Assembly: GCA_900548285.1 (NCBI GenBank)
Contig: URKE01000026.1
Coordinates: forward strand, 1 to 25,305
Source of the DNA: an uncultured Eubacteriales bacterium
GTDB taxonomy: Bacteria; Bacillota; Clostridia; Christensenellales; Borkfalkiaceae
Length of the DNA stretch: 25,305 nucleotides
Direction of reading: 5' to 3'
In this document: piece after piece, positions 1-9,200 of the stretch
Position numbering within the stretch: position 1 is the first letter of the stretch
How the letters are laid out: each line of letters opens with the position of its first letter
Notes under the pieces: generated by a model
Databases searched by the model: none
Seen by the model: only the letters and a program-made list of their open reading frames with translations
What the model was told of the DNA's origin: nothing
Program-made: the position numbers and the translations under genes

Positions 1-123
1 GTTAATTTTTTTACATTTTTCCGCATCGACGTCGCAAATAGCGGTTATCTTTTGTTCGCGATCTAAAACCGCCCTTATATGAAGCGGAGAAATCGCTCCA
101 AGTCCTATTATACCTACTCTCAT
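1..123 (-). CDS. Gfo/Idh/MocA-family oxidoreductase, N-terminal fragment (cut by window edge)
   Basis: Only the first 41 codons are inside the window. The reading starts at ATG (123-121) and runs off the left edge. The peptide opens MRVGIIGLGAISPLHIRAV and continues to a strand ending ICDVD. This is the N-terminal Rossmann fold of Gfo/Idh/MocA NAD(P)-dependent oxidoreductases: the GxGxxxP nucleotide-binding loop is at residues 7-13 and an acidic residue ends the second beta strand at about 31-33. The start has a plausible Shine-Dalgarno sequence (AAAGG, about 7 nt upstream). It follows the GH1 gene by 44 bp, so it is probably the third gene of the glucuronidase operon and would oxidise or reduce a released sugar such as a uronate or an inositol-like polyol. 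The substrate cannot be inferred from this fragment. Confidence 0.8.
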   Translation of the reverse strand, partial: MRVGIIGLGAISPLHIRAVLDREQKITAICDVDAEKCKKIN

Positions 124-167
124 AATAAACCTTTCAAATCAAGTTATAAAAACAATTTTACGACAAA

Positions 168-1511
168 TCAGTTATTCGAAAGATCTTCGCCGTTTGTTTC
201 TGTTACTTTTTTGTACCAGTAAGCACTCTTTTTGGGGATACGCTCCAACGTTTTATAATCCACGTAAACAAGCCCGAACCGTTTCGAATATCCATACGCC
301 CATTCAAAATTATCGGTAAACGACCAATAGAAATAACCTTTTACGGGATATTTTTCCGCCATTTTTTTCACTCGTTCGATATGGCGTTTCATATAATCGA
401 TACGCATATCGTCGGGTATATCTCCTTCGAGCGTTTTCCATTCCGAAAGCGCAACCCCGTTTTCGGATAAAATAATCGGCATTTTGTATCTGTTATAGTA
501 ATATTCAATTAAATAATCGACCGCTTCCGGCGTGACTGTCCAGTTCGTTGCGGTAAAATCGTCCGTCGGCAAAGCGGATTTTCTTTTTATTCCGTTTGCG
601 GTTTTTTCGATATAAAAACCTCTGTAGAAATTGGCGCAGAAGAAATCGAGATCGCTCTTTATTATCTTCATATCTTCTACCGACGGATTATAGTCGTATT
701 CCTTAAACCATTCTTTATAGTCGTCGGTAAACTCGCCTTTTATGAGCGCGTCGGTAAAATAGCATCCGTCCCAAAAATCTCCGCTCGGTAAAAAGTTGTA
801 TTTTAACGCAAGTTCTTTATCTTCTTCTTTAGTCGGCATTACAGGCGTAAAACACGGAGCGATACCTATATTAAGTTTGTGTTTTGCGGCTTTCCGCATT
901 GCCTTTTCCGCTTTGCCCATACACAAAAGCAAATTGTGGGCAACGGTAAAAGTTTCCTTTCTGGAAAGTTGTAAAAACGGCGCGTGCGTACCCGAAAAAT
1001 GCCCTTCTTCGACTATACACTGCGGCTCGTTCATGATAATATAATTACTGACTCTCGCCCCGAAAATTTCAACGACCTTTTCGGCGTAATTCGCAAACCA
1101 ACCGCTTATTTCGGGATTGAGATAACCGCCTTTTTCGTAAAGTTTACGCGGTAAATCCCAATGAAAAAGCGTAACCCATGGCGTAATATCTGCGGCTATA
1201 AGTCGATTAACGAGGTCTTTATAGAACTCAACGCCTTTTAAATTGACTTCTCCCGTACCGCACGGAAATATTCTCGTCCAACTTATCGAAAAACGATAGT
1301 TCTTTATTCCGAGTTCTTTTAAAAGCGCAACGTCCTCTTTGTATCTGTGATAATGGTCGCAAGCAATTTTTCCGTTCATATCTCCGAGGATTTTTCCTTT
1401 TGTAAACTTACTGTCCCAGACGCTTTCGCCTCTGCCGCCTTCGTTTTCGGCACCCTCGATCTGATAAGCGGAACAAGAAACGCCCCAAATAAAATTTTTA
1501 TCTAAACTCAT
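168..1511 (-). CDS. GH1 family beta-glycosidase (beta-glucosidase type)
   Basis: This 447-residue protein is the usual length for GH1 and covers the whole (beta/alpha)8 barrel. It has the N-terminal GH1 signature (residues 8-20, FIWGVSCSAYQIE), the acid/base glutamate in MNEP (E162) and the nucleophile in LSENG (E350). The aglycone/glycone motif NFEWAYGY at 401-408 has the Glu-Trp pair typical of enzymes acting on unphosphorylated sugars. The Ser/Lys/Tyr phosphate-binding set of 6-phospho-beta-glucosidases is not seen, which agrees with ABC import rather than PTS import. There is no signal peptide, so it acts in the cytoplasm. The ATG start has an AGAGAAAG ribosome site. It lies 121 bp downstream of the glucuronidase gene, without an obvious terminator between them, and likely removes beta-linked glucosyl or similar residues from imported oligosaccharides. 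The exact specificity (glucose, galactose, xylose or fucose) is unknown. Confidence 0.95.
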   Translation of the reverse strand: MSLDKNFIWGVSCSAYQIEGAENEGGRGESVWDSKFTKGKILGDMNGKIACDHYHRYKEDVALLKELGIKNYRFSISWTRIFPCGTGEVNLKGVEFYKDLVNRLIAADITPWVTLFHWDLPRKLYEKGGYLNPEISGWFANYAEKVVEIFGARVSNYIIMNEPQCIVEEGHFSGTHAPFLQLSRKETFTVAHNLLLCMGKAEKAMRKAAKHKLNIGIAPCFTPVMPTKEEDKELALKYNFLPSGDFWDGCYFTDALIKGEFTDDYKEWFKEYDYNPSVEDMKIIKSDLDFFCANFYRGFYIEKTANGIKRKSALPTDDFTATNWTVTPEAVDYLIEYYYNRYKMPIILSENGVALSEWKTLEGDIPDDMRIDYMKRHIERVKKMAEKYPVKGYFYWSFTDNFEWAYGYSKRFGLVYVDYKTLERIPKKSAYWYKKVTETNGEDLSNN

Positions 1512-1632
1512 ACTTTCTCTATTTATAAAAAATTGCGGTCAAGTTGTTAATTTACAGAGATTCCGGTATAAACGTCCTTGCCGAATGTTTTCGGATTGCC
1601 GATTATACAAAACGTATCTTTCTTATACACAC

Positions 1633-3429
1633 TTATTTCTTTATATCTTTTTCCCAACGTTTTTTAAGCAAAAATGCGGCGGCTTTAGGTTCCCGTTCTT
1701 TTGTGAATACACCCTTGCGGTTACCGCGGACGCGCAACGTACCTTCTTTAGTTTTAAAATCGGCAAAATTCCATACATGCTCACCTACAACGTATGGCAT
1801 ATTGTCAAAAACACGACAACACTCGGTAAGATATTCGCACTGATATTCTTCTGAAAATGCCATAGAATAAAGCGAATGTATGCCTTCTACAGTGTCAGCG
1901 CCGAACTCGGTAACGATAATCGGCTTGTGGAATTTTTCATAATACTGACCTAAATCCGCTTTATAAAGCGGTTCTATAGCACCGATATTACCTATTTCGT
2001 CGTACCAGCCGTAATATCTGTTGAGCGATATAAAGTCAAACAAATCGGCACACTTGTTATCTTCGTTGAATTTAGTTTCTTCGGGCGAGGTTATAGGCAA
2101 ATCGGTAAGCGCGCGGGTGTGCGCGACTACTTTTTTAAAATAATCTCTCGCTTTATCTTCGTACGTCGCCGCTTCGTTAGCGACGCTGATCATTATAACG
2201 CTCGGATGATTTTTATCTCTTTCCCATAAAAGCGATAAAAGCTCTTTATGAAGCGCAAGAGTTTTTTCATCCGCTCTGCCTTCGCCGAAAGTGTAATCCG
2301 GCCAGTGATTTACGCCGACCGCAGGCACTTCGTCGATAACAAGAATTCCGTATCTGTCGGCAAGATCATAAATTTCTTCCGCATAGGGATAATGGCTTGT
2401 CCGGAATGAGTTTGCGTTGATCCACTTAAGAAGCTCAAAGTTTCTTACGTTAACCGCAGAATTTATGCCTTTACCCAAAATAAAGAAATCCTCGTGCATG
2501 CCGAAACCTTTGAGGTACACGGGTTTATCGTTGAGATAAAGCCCCTTTTCATCGTAAGAAACCTTGCGGATTCCGAACATCAGCGAATATTTATCTGTAG
2601 AAGATTCTACCGTAAGTTTATATAGAACGGGCGATTCCGGCGACCAAAGCTCGGGGTTTTCTATATTCAAAGCAGTTTCGCAGTTCTGTAAATCGCTGAT
2701 TTTCAACTCCTTCTCGACTACCGCTTTTTCATCCCTTGATATCTTAATTTTTATATCGTCAAGCTTCAAATCGTCATTGAAAAAATCAAGTTTTACCGAG
2801 ATCTTATTATAATCGCCGCCGACTACCGTTTTTACCGTTATATCGCTGAACGCGCATTTGTTTATACCGTAAACGATAACGTCGCGATGAATCCCCGTAA
2901 AATTGTAGAAGTCGTGATTTATAACCTGTTTATATTTCGGATGTTTTTCCGGCTCGTCAATAATGAAAAAATTGGTGTTCGCCGTTGTTTCGCGAAAGGA
3001 ATTGCCCTCTTTCAGCATCCCCATCGGAAGAGTATGAAAATCAAGTCGGTTATCGATTATAACCGACAATCTGTTTTCGTCTTTCAGATTTTCGAGCGGC
3101 AAATCAATCGGAAGATGTCCGTTTATACCGTCGCCTATTTTTGCTCCGTTAAGGTAGATTTCGCACTTATGACTTGCCGAACCTATTCTGAGCCGATAAA
3201 TTTTATCTTTTTCCTGTGGTAAAGAAAATTCCGTTTCAAACAAAACCTTGCCTACATATTCGGCTATGCGTTTATCGGTTACTATATCGTTTATACTTGC
3301 AGGAACTGCCATAGGAAAGGTTTTTTCTGCTTTGTTCAATGGAATATAATCGTCTTCTACGAGTTTATAATTCCATATGCCGTTAAGGCTTGTCGTACTT
3401 CTGAATTTGTTTGATTGAGGATATAACAT
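1633..3429 (-). CDS. uidA: GH2 beta-glucuronidase, cytoplasmic
   Basis: This is a full-length GH2 enzyme. The preferred start is the ATG at 3429-3427 (598 aa, beginning MLYPQSNKF), because that N-terminus lines up with E. coli GUS. A 12-residue longer form would need a TTG at 3465 with no ribosome site. Domains are an N-terminal sugar-binding jelly roll (about 10-180), an Ig-like sandwich (about 185-290) and a TIM barrel (about 295-598). The acid/base Glu is in SVANE (E419) and the nucleophile is in VTEFGAD (E508). The uronate-recognising N-x-K motif is present as GNRKG (N570, K572), as in E. coli N566/K568, which makes glucuronidase more likely than galactosidase. The segment between VIDE and RDKNHP is about ten residues shorter than in E. 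coli, so the active-site loop 1 is reduced. It has no signal peptide. It is the first gene of an operon with the GH1 and oxidoreductase genes. The gene symbol is by homology. Confidence 0.93.
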   Translation of the reverse strand: MLYPQSNKFRSTTSLNGIWNYKLVEDDYIPLNKAEKTFPMAVPASINDIVTDKRIAEYVGKVLFETEFSLPQEKDKIYRLRIGSASHKCEIYLNGAKIGDGINGHLPIDLPLENLKDENRLSVIIDNRLDFHTLPMGMLKEGNSFRETTANTNFFIIDEPEKHPKYKQVINHDFYNFTGIHRDVIVYGINKCAFSDITVKTVVGGDYNKISVKLDFFNDDLKLDDIKIKISRDEKAVVEKELKISDLQNCETALNIENPELWSPESPVLYKLTVESSTDKYSLMFGIRKVSYDEKGLYLNDKPVYLKGFGMHEDFFILGKGINSAVNVRNFELLKWINANSFRTSHYPYAEEIYDLADRYGILVIDEVPAVGVNHWPDYTFGEGRADEKTLALHKELLSLLWERDKNHPSVIMISVANEAATYEDKARDYFKKVVAHTRALTDLPITSPEETKFNEDNKCADLFDFISLNRYYGWYDEIGNIGAIEPLYKADLGQYYEKFHKPIIVTEFGADTVEGIHSLYSMAFSEEYQCEYLTECCRVFDNMPYVVGEHVWNFADFKTKEGTLRVRGNRKGVFTKEREPKAAAFLLKKRWEKDIKK

Positions 3430-3450
3430 ATTATCTTTTTTTATTATTCG

Positions 3451-3464
3451 TGAAAGTTGTTTCA
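3451..3464. promoter_or_regulatory. cre-like / LacI-type operator candidate
   Basis: TGAAAGTTGTTTCA is a perfect 5-4-5 inverted repeat in the leader of the glucuronidase gene, 22 bp from its ATG and downstream of its predicted promoter. It fits the outer positions of the CcpA cre consensus (TGWAANCGNTNWCA) but lacks the central CG. It could be a catabolite-repression roadblock site or a site for another LacI-family repressor. This is based on the sequence pattern alone. Confidence 0.3.
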
Positions 3465-3551
3465 ACCGACGCGCAATTCGAACAGTCTATCGCTTTTCTT
3501 ATTATAATAGTAAGGATTCAAGCTGTTGCAGACAAGTTTTAAACTTTTTAT

Positions 3552-3580
3552 ATTTTAAATTACGGCAAGTTGCTTTTCAA
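3552..3580 (-). promoter_or_regulatory. sigma-A promoter of the glucuronidase operon
   Basis: Read on the minus strand, a -35 box TTGAAA (3580-3575) is followed after exactly 17 bp by a -10 box TAAAAT (3557-3552). The predicted transcript start is near 3545 and gives a leader of about 115 nt containing the cre-like repeat. A second TATAAT (3506-3501) has no good -35 partner. Confidence 0.55.
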
Positions 3581-3658
3581 CATTATTTTTACTTAGGGAT
3601 TCCATTCGTTATTTCTTTTTTTACTTATTATAAAAAACAATCGATAATCGTTTTTTTA

Positions 3659-3699
3659 TTGACAACTGCGTTGACAACCCTGATAATATATGCTAAAAT
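3659..3699 (+). promoter_or_regulatory. two overlapping sigma-A promoters of the AraC-family gene at 3717
   Basis: Two promoters are offset by 12 bp, each with a perfect -35 and a 17-bp spacer. The first is TTGACA (3659-3664) to GATAAT (3682-3687). The second is TTGACA (3671-3676) to TAAAAT (3694-3699), which has a TGC extended -10 just before it. The predicted starts are near 3694 and 3706. Both lie downstream of the ATG at 3690, which therefore cannot be the translation start. Confidence 0.7.
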
Positions 3700-3716
3700 C
3701 ACCACAGGTGAAAACA

Positions 3717-4547
3717 ATGAGCAAGTTAAAAAATCATTCAATAAATAACGCTATCGATTACGAAAAATTCTATTTCAATTTCAGAACGGGCGACTACCCC
3801 ACATACCATAATCACCATGGTTCGTGGGAGTTTATGTATATAACGTCGGGCGAATATACGCATACGATCAACAAGCAAACACGTATTTTAAAACCGCGCA
3901 CTTTGTGCGCTTTGCGCCCGGATGACGAACATTCTACACATCAGAACCTCCCGGATTCTACTTATATCACCTGCCACATAGGTATAGAACAATTCACCGT
4001 TTTTATGAATTTTTTTAGCCGTGACGTATTGAACAGGTTATTCGCCCCCGATATAATCGAATTTCAGGTATCGCCCGGTAGAGATAAACATATAAACGAA
4101 ATAAAAACCGAATATCTTTCATCGTCGGATTTCGATTATAAACTGACCTGCGACGCCTTTTTGGTTACTTTTGCCGAATGCCTTATTAACCAAGTAAGCA
4201 AAGAACCAAACTATCCGCACTATTCGGGTGGAGTTCGGACTTTTATTCAACTTTTGACAAAGCCCGAAAATCTTGCGTTTCCGCTACGCGACCTCATATC
4301 GCAAACCAACTATTCTTATTCGCACTTAAACAAGATATTCACCGAAGAAATCGGCGTAAGTCCGTCGGAATACCTCAAAGATAAGCGACTCACTTATGCG
4401 AAAAAATTACTTAGCAGTACGACTTATAAGCATAGTTTTATTGCCGAATGCATAGGTTTTGCCACCTACCCGCGATTTTGCACGTTTTTCAAGGAAAAAA
4501 CGGGGCTTACGCCCTCGCAATATGCCGCAAAATACCACACAGATTGA
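3717..4547 (+). CDS. AraC-family transcriptional regulator (cupin plus AraC HTH)
   Basis: The start is the ATG at 3717 (276 aa), which has an AGGTGA ribosome site 5 nt upstream. An in-frame ATG at 3690 falls inside the promoter -10 region and is rejected. The N-terminal ~120 residues look like an AraC-type cupin ligand-binding domain, with a His-rich YHNHHG at about 27-32 followed by WEFMYITSGE. The last ~100 residues form the paired helix-turn-helix DNA-binding domain, with two HTH units around SQTNYSYSHLNKIFTEE and IAECIGFATYPRFCTFFKE and the typical end GLTPSQY. It is divergent from the glucuronidase gene and convergent with the ADP-ribosylglycohydrolase-like gene. It likely activates one or both operons in response to an imported sugar. 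The inducer and binding sites are not known. Confidence 0.92.
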   Translation: MSKLKNHSINNAIDYEKFYFNFRTGDYPTYHNHHGSWEFMYITSGEYTHTINKQTRILKPRTLCALRPDDEHSTHQNLPDSTYITCHIGIEQFTVFMNFFSRDVLNRLFAPDIIEFQVSPGRDKHINEIKTEYLSSSDFDYKLTCDAFLVTFAECLINQVSKEPNYPHYSGGVRTFIQLLTKPENLAFPLRDLISQTNYSYSHLNKIFTEEIGVSPSEYLKDKRLTYAKKLLSSTTYKHSFIAECIGFATYPRFCTFFKEKTGLTPSQYAAKYHTD

Positions 4548-4632
4548 TTATTTGAACTTTTCGCAAAAATCATAATTACAAGGTCTTTCGTCCAAGGGTA
4601 AATAAACGATTTTTTTCGTTATGTTTATCGGA

Positions 4633-6129
4633 TTATATTGCAGCAATGAACACGAGCGAGATATACCCTTTTGTATATCTGCCGTTTACGCTTGCTTCTA
4701 TAAGGATTTCATTCAGCGCGTCGATTTCTTCGCCCGCTTTGATTTTTATTTTGACTTCGTCGGACACGCAATCGAGCGTAAACGGCGTCCAGTGCGGCAC
4801 AAAAACGTCGAACGACGATTTATCCGCCGTAAAGCCGTCGGGCAGCCAAAGTTTAAATCTTGCCGTGTGCGGAAGATTGCCGTACGCTTTTACGTTGTTT
4901 ATAACTTTAAGCGATACCGTCTTTTCCTCGTTCGGCGTGATTTTTAAACCGCTTTCGTAAGTTAAAACAACCGTAATACAGCCGATTTTTTTAGAAAACG
5001 CGTTTTCTTTAAGCGAAAAAAGCGAGGCGCGCATGCCGTCGGTTTCTTCCGCTTTACCGTAGGGTAAAGGCAATTTGGCTTTTTCGTCTGAAGAAATCTC
5101 GGTTTTATCGCATAATTCCACGCTCAAAGCGTTAGTAGAATTAAGTCGCAAAACGGCGGGCGCGAGCGAACAAACTCTTTCGGTTAACTCCTTGCAGGAT
5201 TTTACCGACGGAAAAGCAATGCACGGGTTTATAGTGCCTGTAACTATTTTATCGCCGATATATTCGCACCAGTCTTTGGGTAACCCCTTTTCGCCGTAAA
5301 TAATGCCCATTATCGAGCCGATTGTACCTGCCGTGCAGTCGGTATCGTCACCGCAGTTAAGCGCGGTAAGCATGGACTTTTTAAAATCACCCTCGCCGTA
5401 AAGCAAGCCGATTACTACAAACCCTACGTTGGACGGAGCCTGAAACCAACCGTCGCCGATATCCGCGTTTGCTTTTTGAACGATATTTCTTGTTTCTATA
5501 GCCGTTTTACCCTCGTTAAAACACTTTATTACAAGACGGACGGTCTGAGCCATCCGGCAGTTTTCGGGAATTTTTGACAAACCTATTTCAATAAGTTCGT
5601 TTACGTCGGAAACGACAAACGCCGCGCTTTCGATTGCGGCGACGAACGCAGCGGCATAAGTGCCCTCGCCTGAGCCGTGATCGACTTTTGCGTCCTCCAT
5701 GGCAAAACGAACGGCAAGATCGGGATAACCGGGCGCAAGAGTCGCCCAGATTTCCGTACGAATCCATGCGCCGTTGGAATGTTTCCAAGCGTTATCGAAA
5801 TCGCCGCAAAGAGGCGGAATAATGCCTCTTAACATATTTTCGTGCGCAATACCGTATTCGTTCCAGTATCCGCTTATAAACGACAGCCAATACTCGCCGA
5901 GCACCTCGGCTGTAATGTTTTTTGCCCCCTCGGATTCGACCGCGTGCAGCCATACAAGCTGCAGATCGAGATCGTCGTTAGGCAGAGCTTCGCCCGGCTT
6001 AGTGGTAAAACCCGTTACGTTTAAAATTTCTCTCTTGCCCTCGTAAGGACCGCCTATCGTGCCGCCTATGTTTTTACCCGTCCAACAGGCATAGACCTTG
6101 CTTTTGTATTCTTCAAAGTTCAGTTTCAT
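4633..6129 (-). CDS. ADP-ribosylglycohydrolase-fold (DraG/ARH-like) enzyme with C-terminal extension
   Basis: Residues 8 to about 300 of this 498-aa protein match the all-helical ADP-ribosylglycohydrolase fold. The first metal-binding motif is NDDLDLQ (51-57) after the glycine-rich WTGKNIGGTIGGPYEG. There is an acidic D149-H-G-S-G-E155 segment, and the C-terminal metal motif is GDDTDCTAGTIG (260-271). In known family members these acidic residues hold two Mg2+ ions and support hydrolysis of N- or O-glycosidic ADP-ribose bonds. About 190 further residues form a predicted beta-sandwich-like tail not found in DraG itself. There is no signal peptide, so it is cytoplasmic. It is the last gene of the long operon, and no ADP-ribosyltransferase is nearby, so a role on a sugar or nucleoside-like glycoside from the locus substrate is possible (inference). 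No clear ribosome site precedes the ATG. Confidence 0.85.
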   Translation of the reverse strand: MKLNFEEYKSKVYACWTGKNIGGTIGGPYEGKREILNVTGFTTKPGEALPNDDLDLQLVWLHAVESEGAKNITAEVLGEYWLSFISGYWNEYGIAHENMLRGIIPPLCGDFDNAWKHSNGAWIRTEIWATLAPGYPDLAVRFAMEDAKVDHGSGEGTYAAAFVAAIESAAFVVSDVNELIEIGLSKIPENCRMAQTVRLVIKCFNEGKTAIETRNIVQKANADIGDGWFQAPSNVGFVVIGLLYGEGDFKKSMLTALNCGDDTDCTAGTIGSIMGIIYGEKGLPKDWCEYIGDKIVTGTINPCIAFPSVKSCKELTERVCSLAPAVLRLNSTNALSVELCDKTEISSDEKAKLPLPYGKAEETDGMRASLFSLKENAFSKKIGCITVVLTYESGLKITPNEEKTVSLKVINNVKAYGNLPHTARFKLWLPDGFTADKSSFDVFVPHWTPFTLDCVSDEVKIKIKAGEEIDALNEILIEASVNGRYTKGYISLVFIAAI

Positions 6130-6162
6130 AATAAAAGGTTTAATAAAAGTTTTTTATAGGCT

Positions 6163-6197
6163 GTTGCCGTCGCCGATATTCGTTCGGCAACGGCAAC
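6163..6197. other. stem-loop between the 1095-aa lipoprotein gene and the ADP-ribosylglycohydrolase-like gene
   Basis: The arms GTTGCCGTCGCCGA (6163-6176) and TCGGCAACGGCAAC (6184-6197) pair over 14 positions with one mismatch, with a 7-nt loop. On the plus strand a T-rich run follows directly. On the minus strand, the direction of the operon, the nearest T-rich stretch comes about 14 nt later. It may therefore be an mRNA-stabilising or partly terminating element rather than a classic terminator. Confidence 0.55.
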
Positions 6198-6243
6198 GCT
6201 TTTTGTTTTGTTAGTGATGACAAATGGAATCCCTGCTGTATAA

Positions 6244-9200
6244 TTATGCTTCGGTGGTTGTATCCGCAGTTATAACGGTTACGCCGTCTAATTTACGCAA
6301 CATTGTTTCGTCGCTCATGGTATCGCCGTTATAACCTAACATAGTAAACGATTTTACTTTGACTTCAACATCAGCGTAAGTGTTATTAGATATGTTACGA
6401 CCGAAAACAGAGTAGACGTCATATTTGCTTGCATCTATCTTTATGTTGGTAAGCTTGTTATCTTGCATAAATCTTCCGGCAAAGAATCCTACGCTTTCAC
6501 GATCTTTTGTAGGCATTGTATATTCTACGTTGCTAAGGGTAACGCCGGTTATTTCAGCTCCGCGTACCGTACCGCCGAACAATCCGCCGTTATAATGTCC
6601 GTTATATTTGAACTTATCAAACTTGACGTTTTTAATAACAGCGCCTTTGCCGACATGTCCGAACATACCGTTTGTACTAACCGCAAAACCGGATATCGTG
6701 TGACCGAGACCGTCGAACGTGCCGCGGAAACCGAAATTTGCATCCCAATTCTTTACAGTACCATTGTAAGTCAAACTTGCCATCATAGGCTTAACCCAGT
6801 TTACGTTTATATCGTTAGCAAGAACATAATAACCGTAAATCGAAGTATTGTTATCGATATTAGTCTGAGTTACTTTTACAACGTCGAGATCGGCTATCGT
6901 ACGAATAATCTTTGTTGCCAGAAGAACGTTCACGTTGAACGAATAAATGACGTTATTCTTAACGGTTGAAGCAAGTAACGTAAGCGCGCCCGTTTCGGTA
7001 ATACCGCTTAAATCGACGTTGAGTTTGCCGTCGGTTAAAGCGCCGTTACCCAAGACTTTGCCGTTATAAGTTAAACTGACGCTATCTCCGATATATTCGG
7101 TTGCAAACGAAAGGTCGATTTGAGTTGCGGTCACTTCAAGTAAAATGGTTTCGTGTTCAAGTACGACGGTTTCGGCAGTATAAACGATTATTCCGTCGGG
7201 TACAATTGATTTGTCATCCGCGACAACTTCCGACCCGCCATTGCAGTAAACCACATAGGATTTAACTTTGATTTCAACTTTGGTATACGAACCTTTATTT
7301 ACATCTGTTCCGAACAACGAATAAACATCGAACGCGCTTGCATCGATTTTTACGTTTGTAAATGTGCTTGCGCTAACCAATCTGCCGCCTAAGAAACCTT
7401 GATCCGCATTTCCGGGATTTTTATATGCTGATACACTGATATTTACATTCTGAACTGTGGCATTGAGGACTGCATAGCCAAACAATGAACCGCAGTACGC
7501 GCCGATATACGAAATGTTTTCAAAATCAACATTTTTGATAACCGCGCCCTGACCTATAAAGCCGAATATTCCGCCCTGACCGACTTTTACGTTTGTAATC
7601 TTATGGTTAAGCCCGTCAAATGTACCGCGAAAACCTTGATTTTTATTCCAAAACTGATCGGTCAAAGTTTTGATAACCTTCGACATATCGGTATGAATTT
7701 GCGCGTTCGCAAAATCTATATCGTTACCGAGAACATAATAGCCCTCAATAGGCGTATAAGCAGTAAGTTGTTCTAAAGAAATTCTTACCGCCGCCATATC
7801 GTCTGCGGTGCGAATAATCTTAGTAGCCAAAAGAACGTTCACGTTGAACGAATAGTACACGCCGTCTTTATCTGTAGTGGCGACAAACGTAAGATTGCCT
7901 GCGTCGGTCATTTCGCTGAAATCCACGGTAAGTTTACCGCCGTTTAACGCGCCGTTTCCGAGAACTTTATCGCCATAAGCAAGGCTTGCGTTTTCTGTAA
8001 AATATGCGCTTGCGAACGAAAGATCGAGTTCGGTGGTTGCTAAATCGGCAAGGATTGTTTCATGGGCGACTTCAACCGTTTTTGTAAGTCTTTCGACGGT
8101 TACGTTGATAGTTACGTGCGCTTTTTTGCCATCCGCGGCGGTGTAAGTAGCCGTTAAAACGGTTTCGCCTATAGCGAGAGCTTTAACGGTATATTCGGCG
8201 CTGCCTGTAATTTCAACAATACCTTCGGTCGATTGAGTCCAGGCCATAACGACATTTTCGGTAACGGTTGTTCCGAGCGTTACTTTGAACGAGAACGTTA
8301 CTTTGTCGGGTTTGCCCTCGTCTTCCGCGGAGTAAAGTTTAAGCGAATAACCGCTTTCGGTTTTTTCAAGTACTTCTGCGCTCGTATCGAAAACAAATCT
8401 TTCGGCAGAGCCGCATGCGCAAGCGCGGTAATCGTTACCGTCTGCGTCGGTAGTCCATGTGTAAGCGTGGTTTACGGTAAGCGTTGCGGGATTACTTTCG
8501 GCTGCGGCATAATTGTTGTCGCCTGCCGTGTAAGCCTTAACATAATAAGTACCTGCAACAAGACCGTCGGCGGGAATATCTATATATTCGCCGTCAGCCG
8601 CGGTTGCGTATTTATAAGTAACGACCGTACCCGCGGTTGCGGTTGCGTTAAGAACTATATTCTGTTTACAAGTGACGGCATCGATCTCGAAATCGTTTAT
8701 CGCGTTGTCGCCCTTTGTCATTTCAAATCCGGCAATAGCGGAAGCTCCCTTATAATCGTCGTCTTCGGCAACGGTTGCTTTTACGAAATATGCGCCTGCG
8801 CGTTTTTCGATAGCTTCCCATGCAACGTATTCGCCGTCGGAAGTGAGAGCGTAAGTATAAACTATCTCTGCGCCATCCGGAATATGAGTTGCATTAGCGG
8901 TTACAACAGGCGTTACGTTTTCGCCGTATTTAACATCTTCGGCGGAAACGGTAACGGCGTTTTCATTCTTTGCTTTTGTAATTTCAAAAGAAATTACGGC
9001 TTCCGCGCCGTCATAGTTTTCGGTCGCTTCTACATACGCCTTTACAAAGTAGGTGCCCGCCGCCGTGGGAACGTTTTCGGTATAAGTGCCGTTTTGTTCG
9101 GTAGCGTAAGCAAATTTTACTTCGCCGAATTCCGCATTTGCCGCAGGTACGTTTGCGGTTTCACCTGCTCTCCATCCGTTAAGCGTAAGCTCGCTTACCG

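Noticed and set aside
3430..3465. TTG start that would lengthen the glucuronidase by twelve residues.
   Set aside because: There is no ribosome site, and the ATG at 3429 matches the N-terminus of known glucuronidases.
3690..3716. Upstream ATG that would lengthen the first AraC regulator by nine residues.
   Set aside because: It lies within the -10 region of the predicted promoters and has no ribosome site. The ATG at 3717 has AGGTGA.
4548..4632. Terminator between the convergent AraC and ADP-ribosylglycohydrolase-like genes.
   Set aside because: The only stem found is AACGA/TCGTT around a T-run, which is too weak to call.
4633..6129. Anti-phage or toxin-antitoxin system (DarT/DarG-like) suggested by the ADP-ribosylglycohydrolase fold.
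   Set aside because: No ADP-ribosyltransferase, macrodomain or other defence gene is nearby. All neighbours concern sugar uptake.
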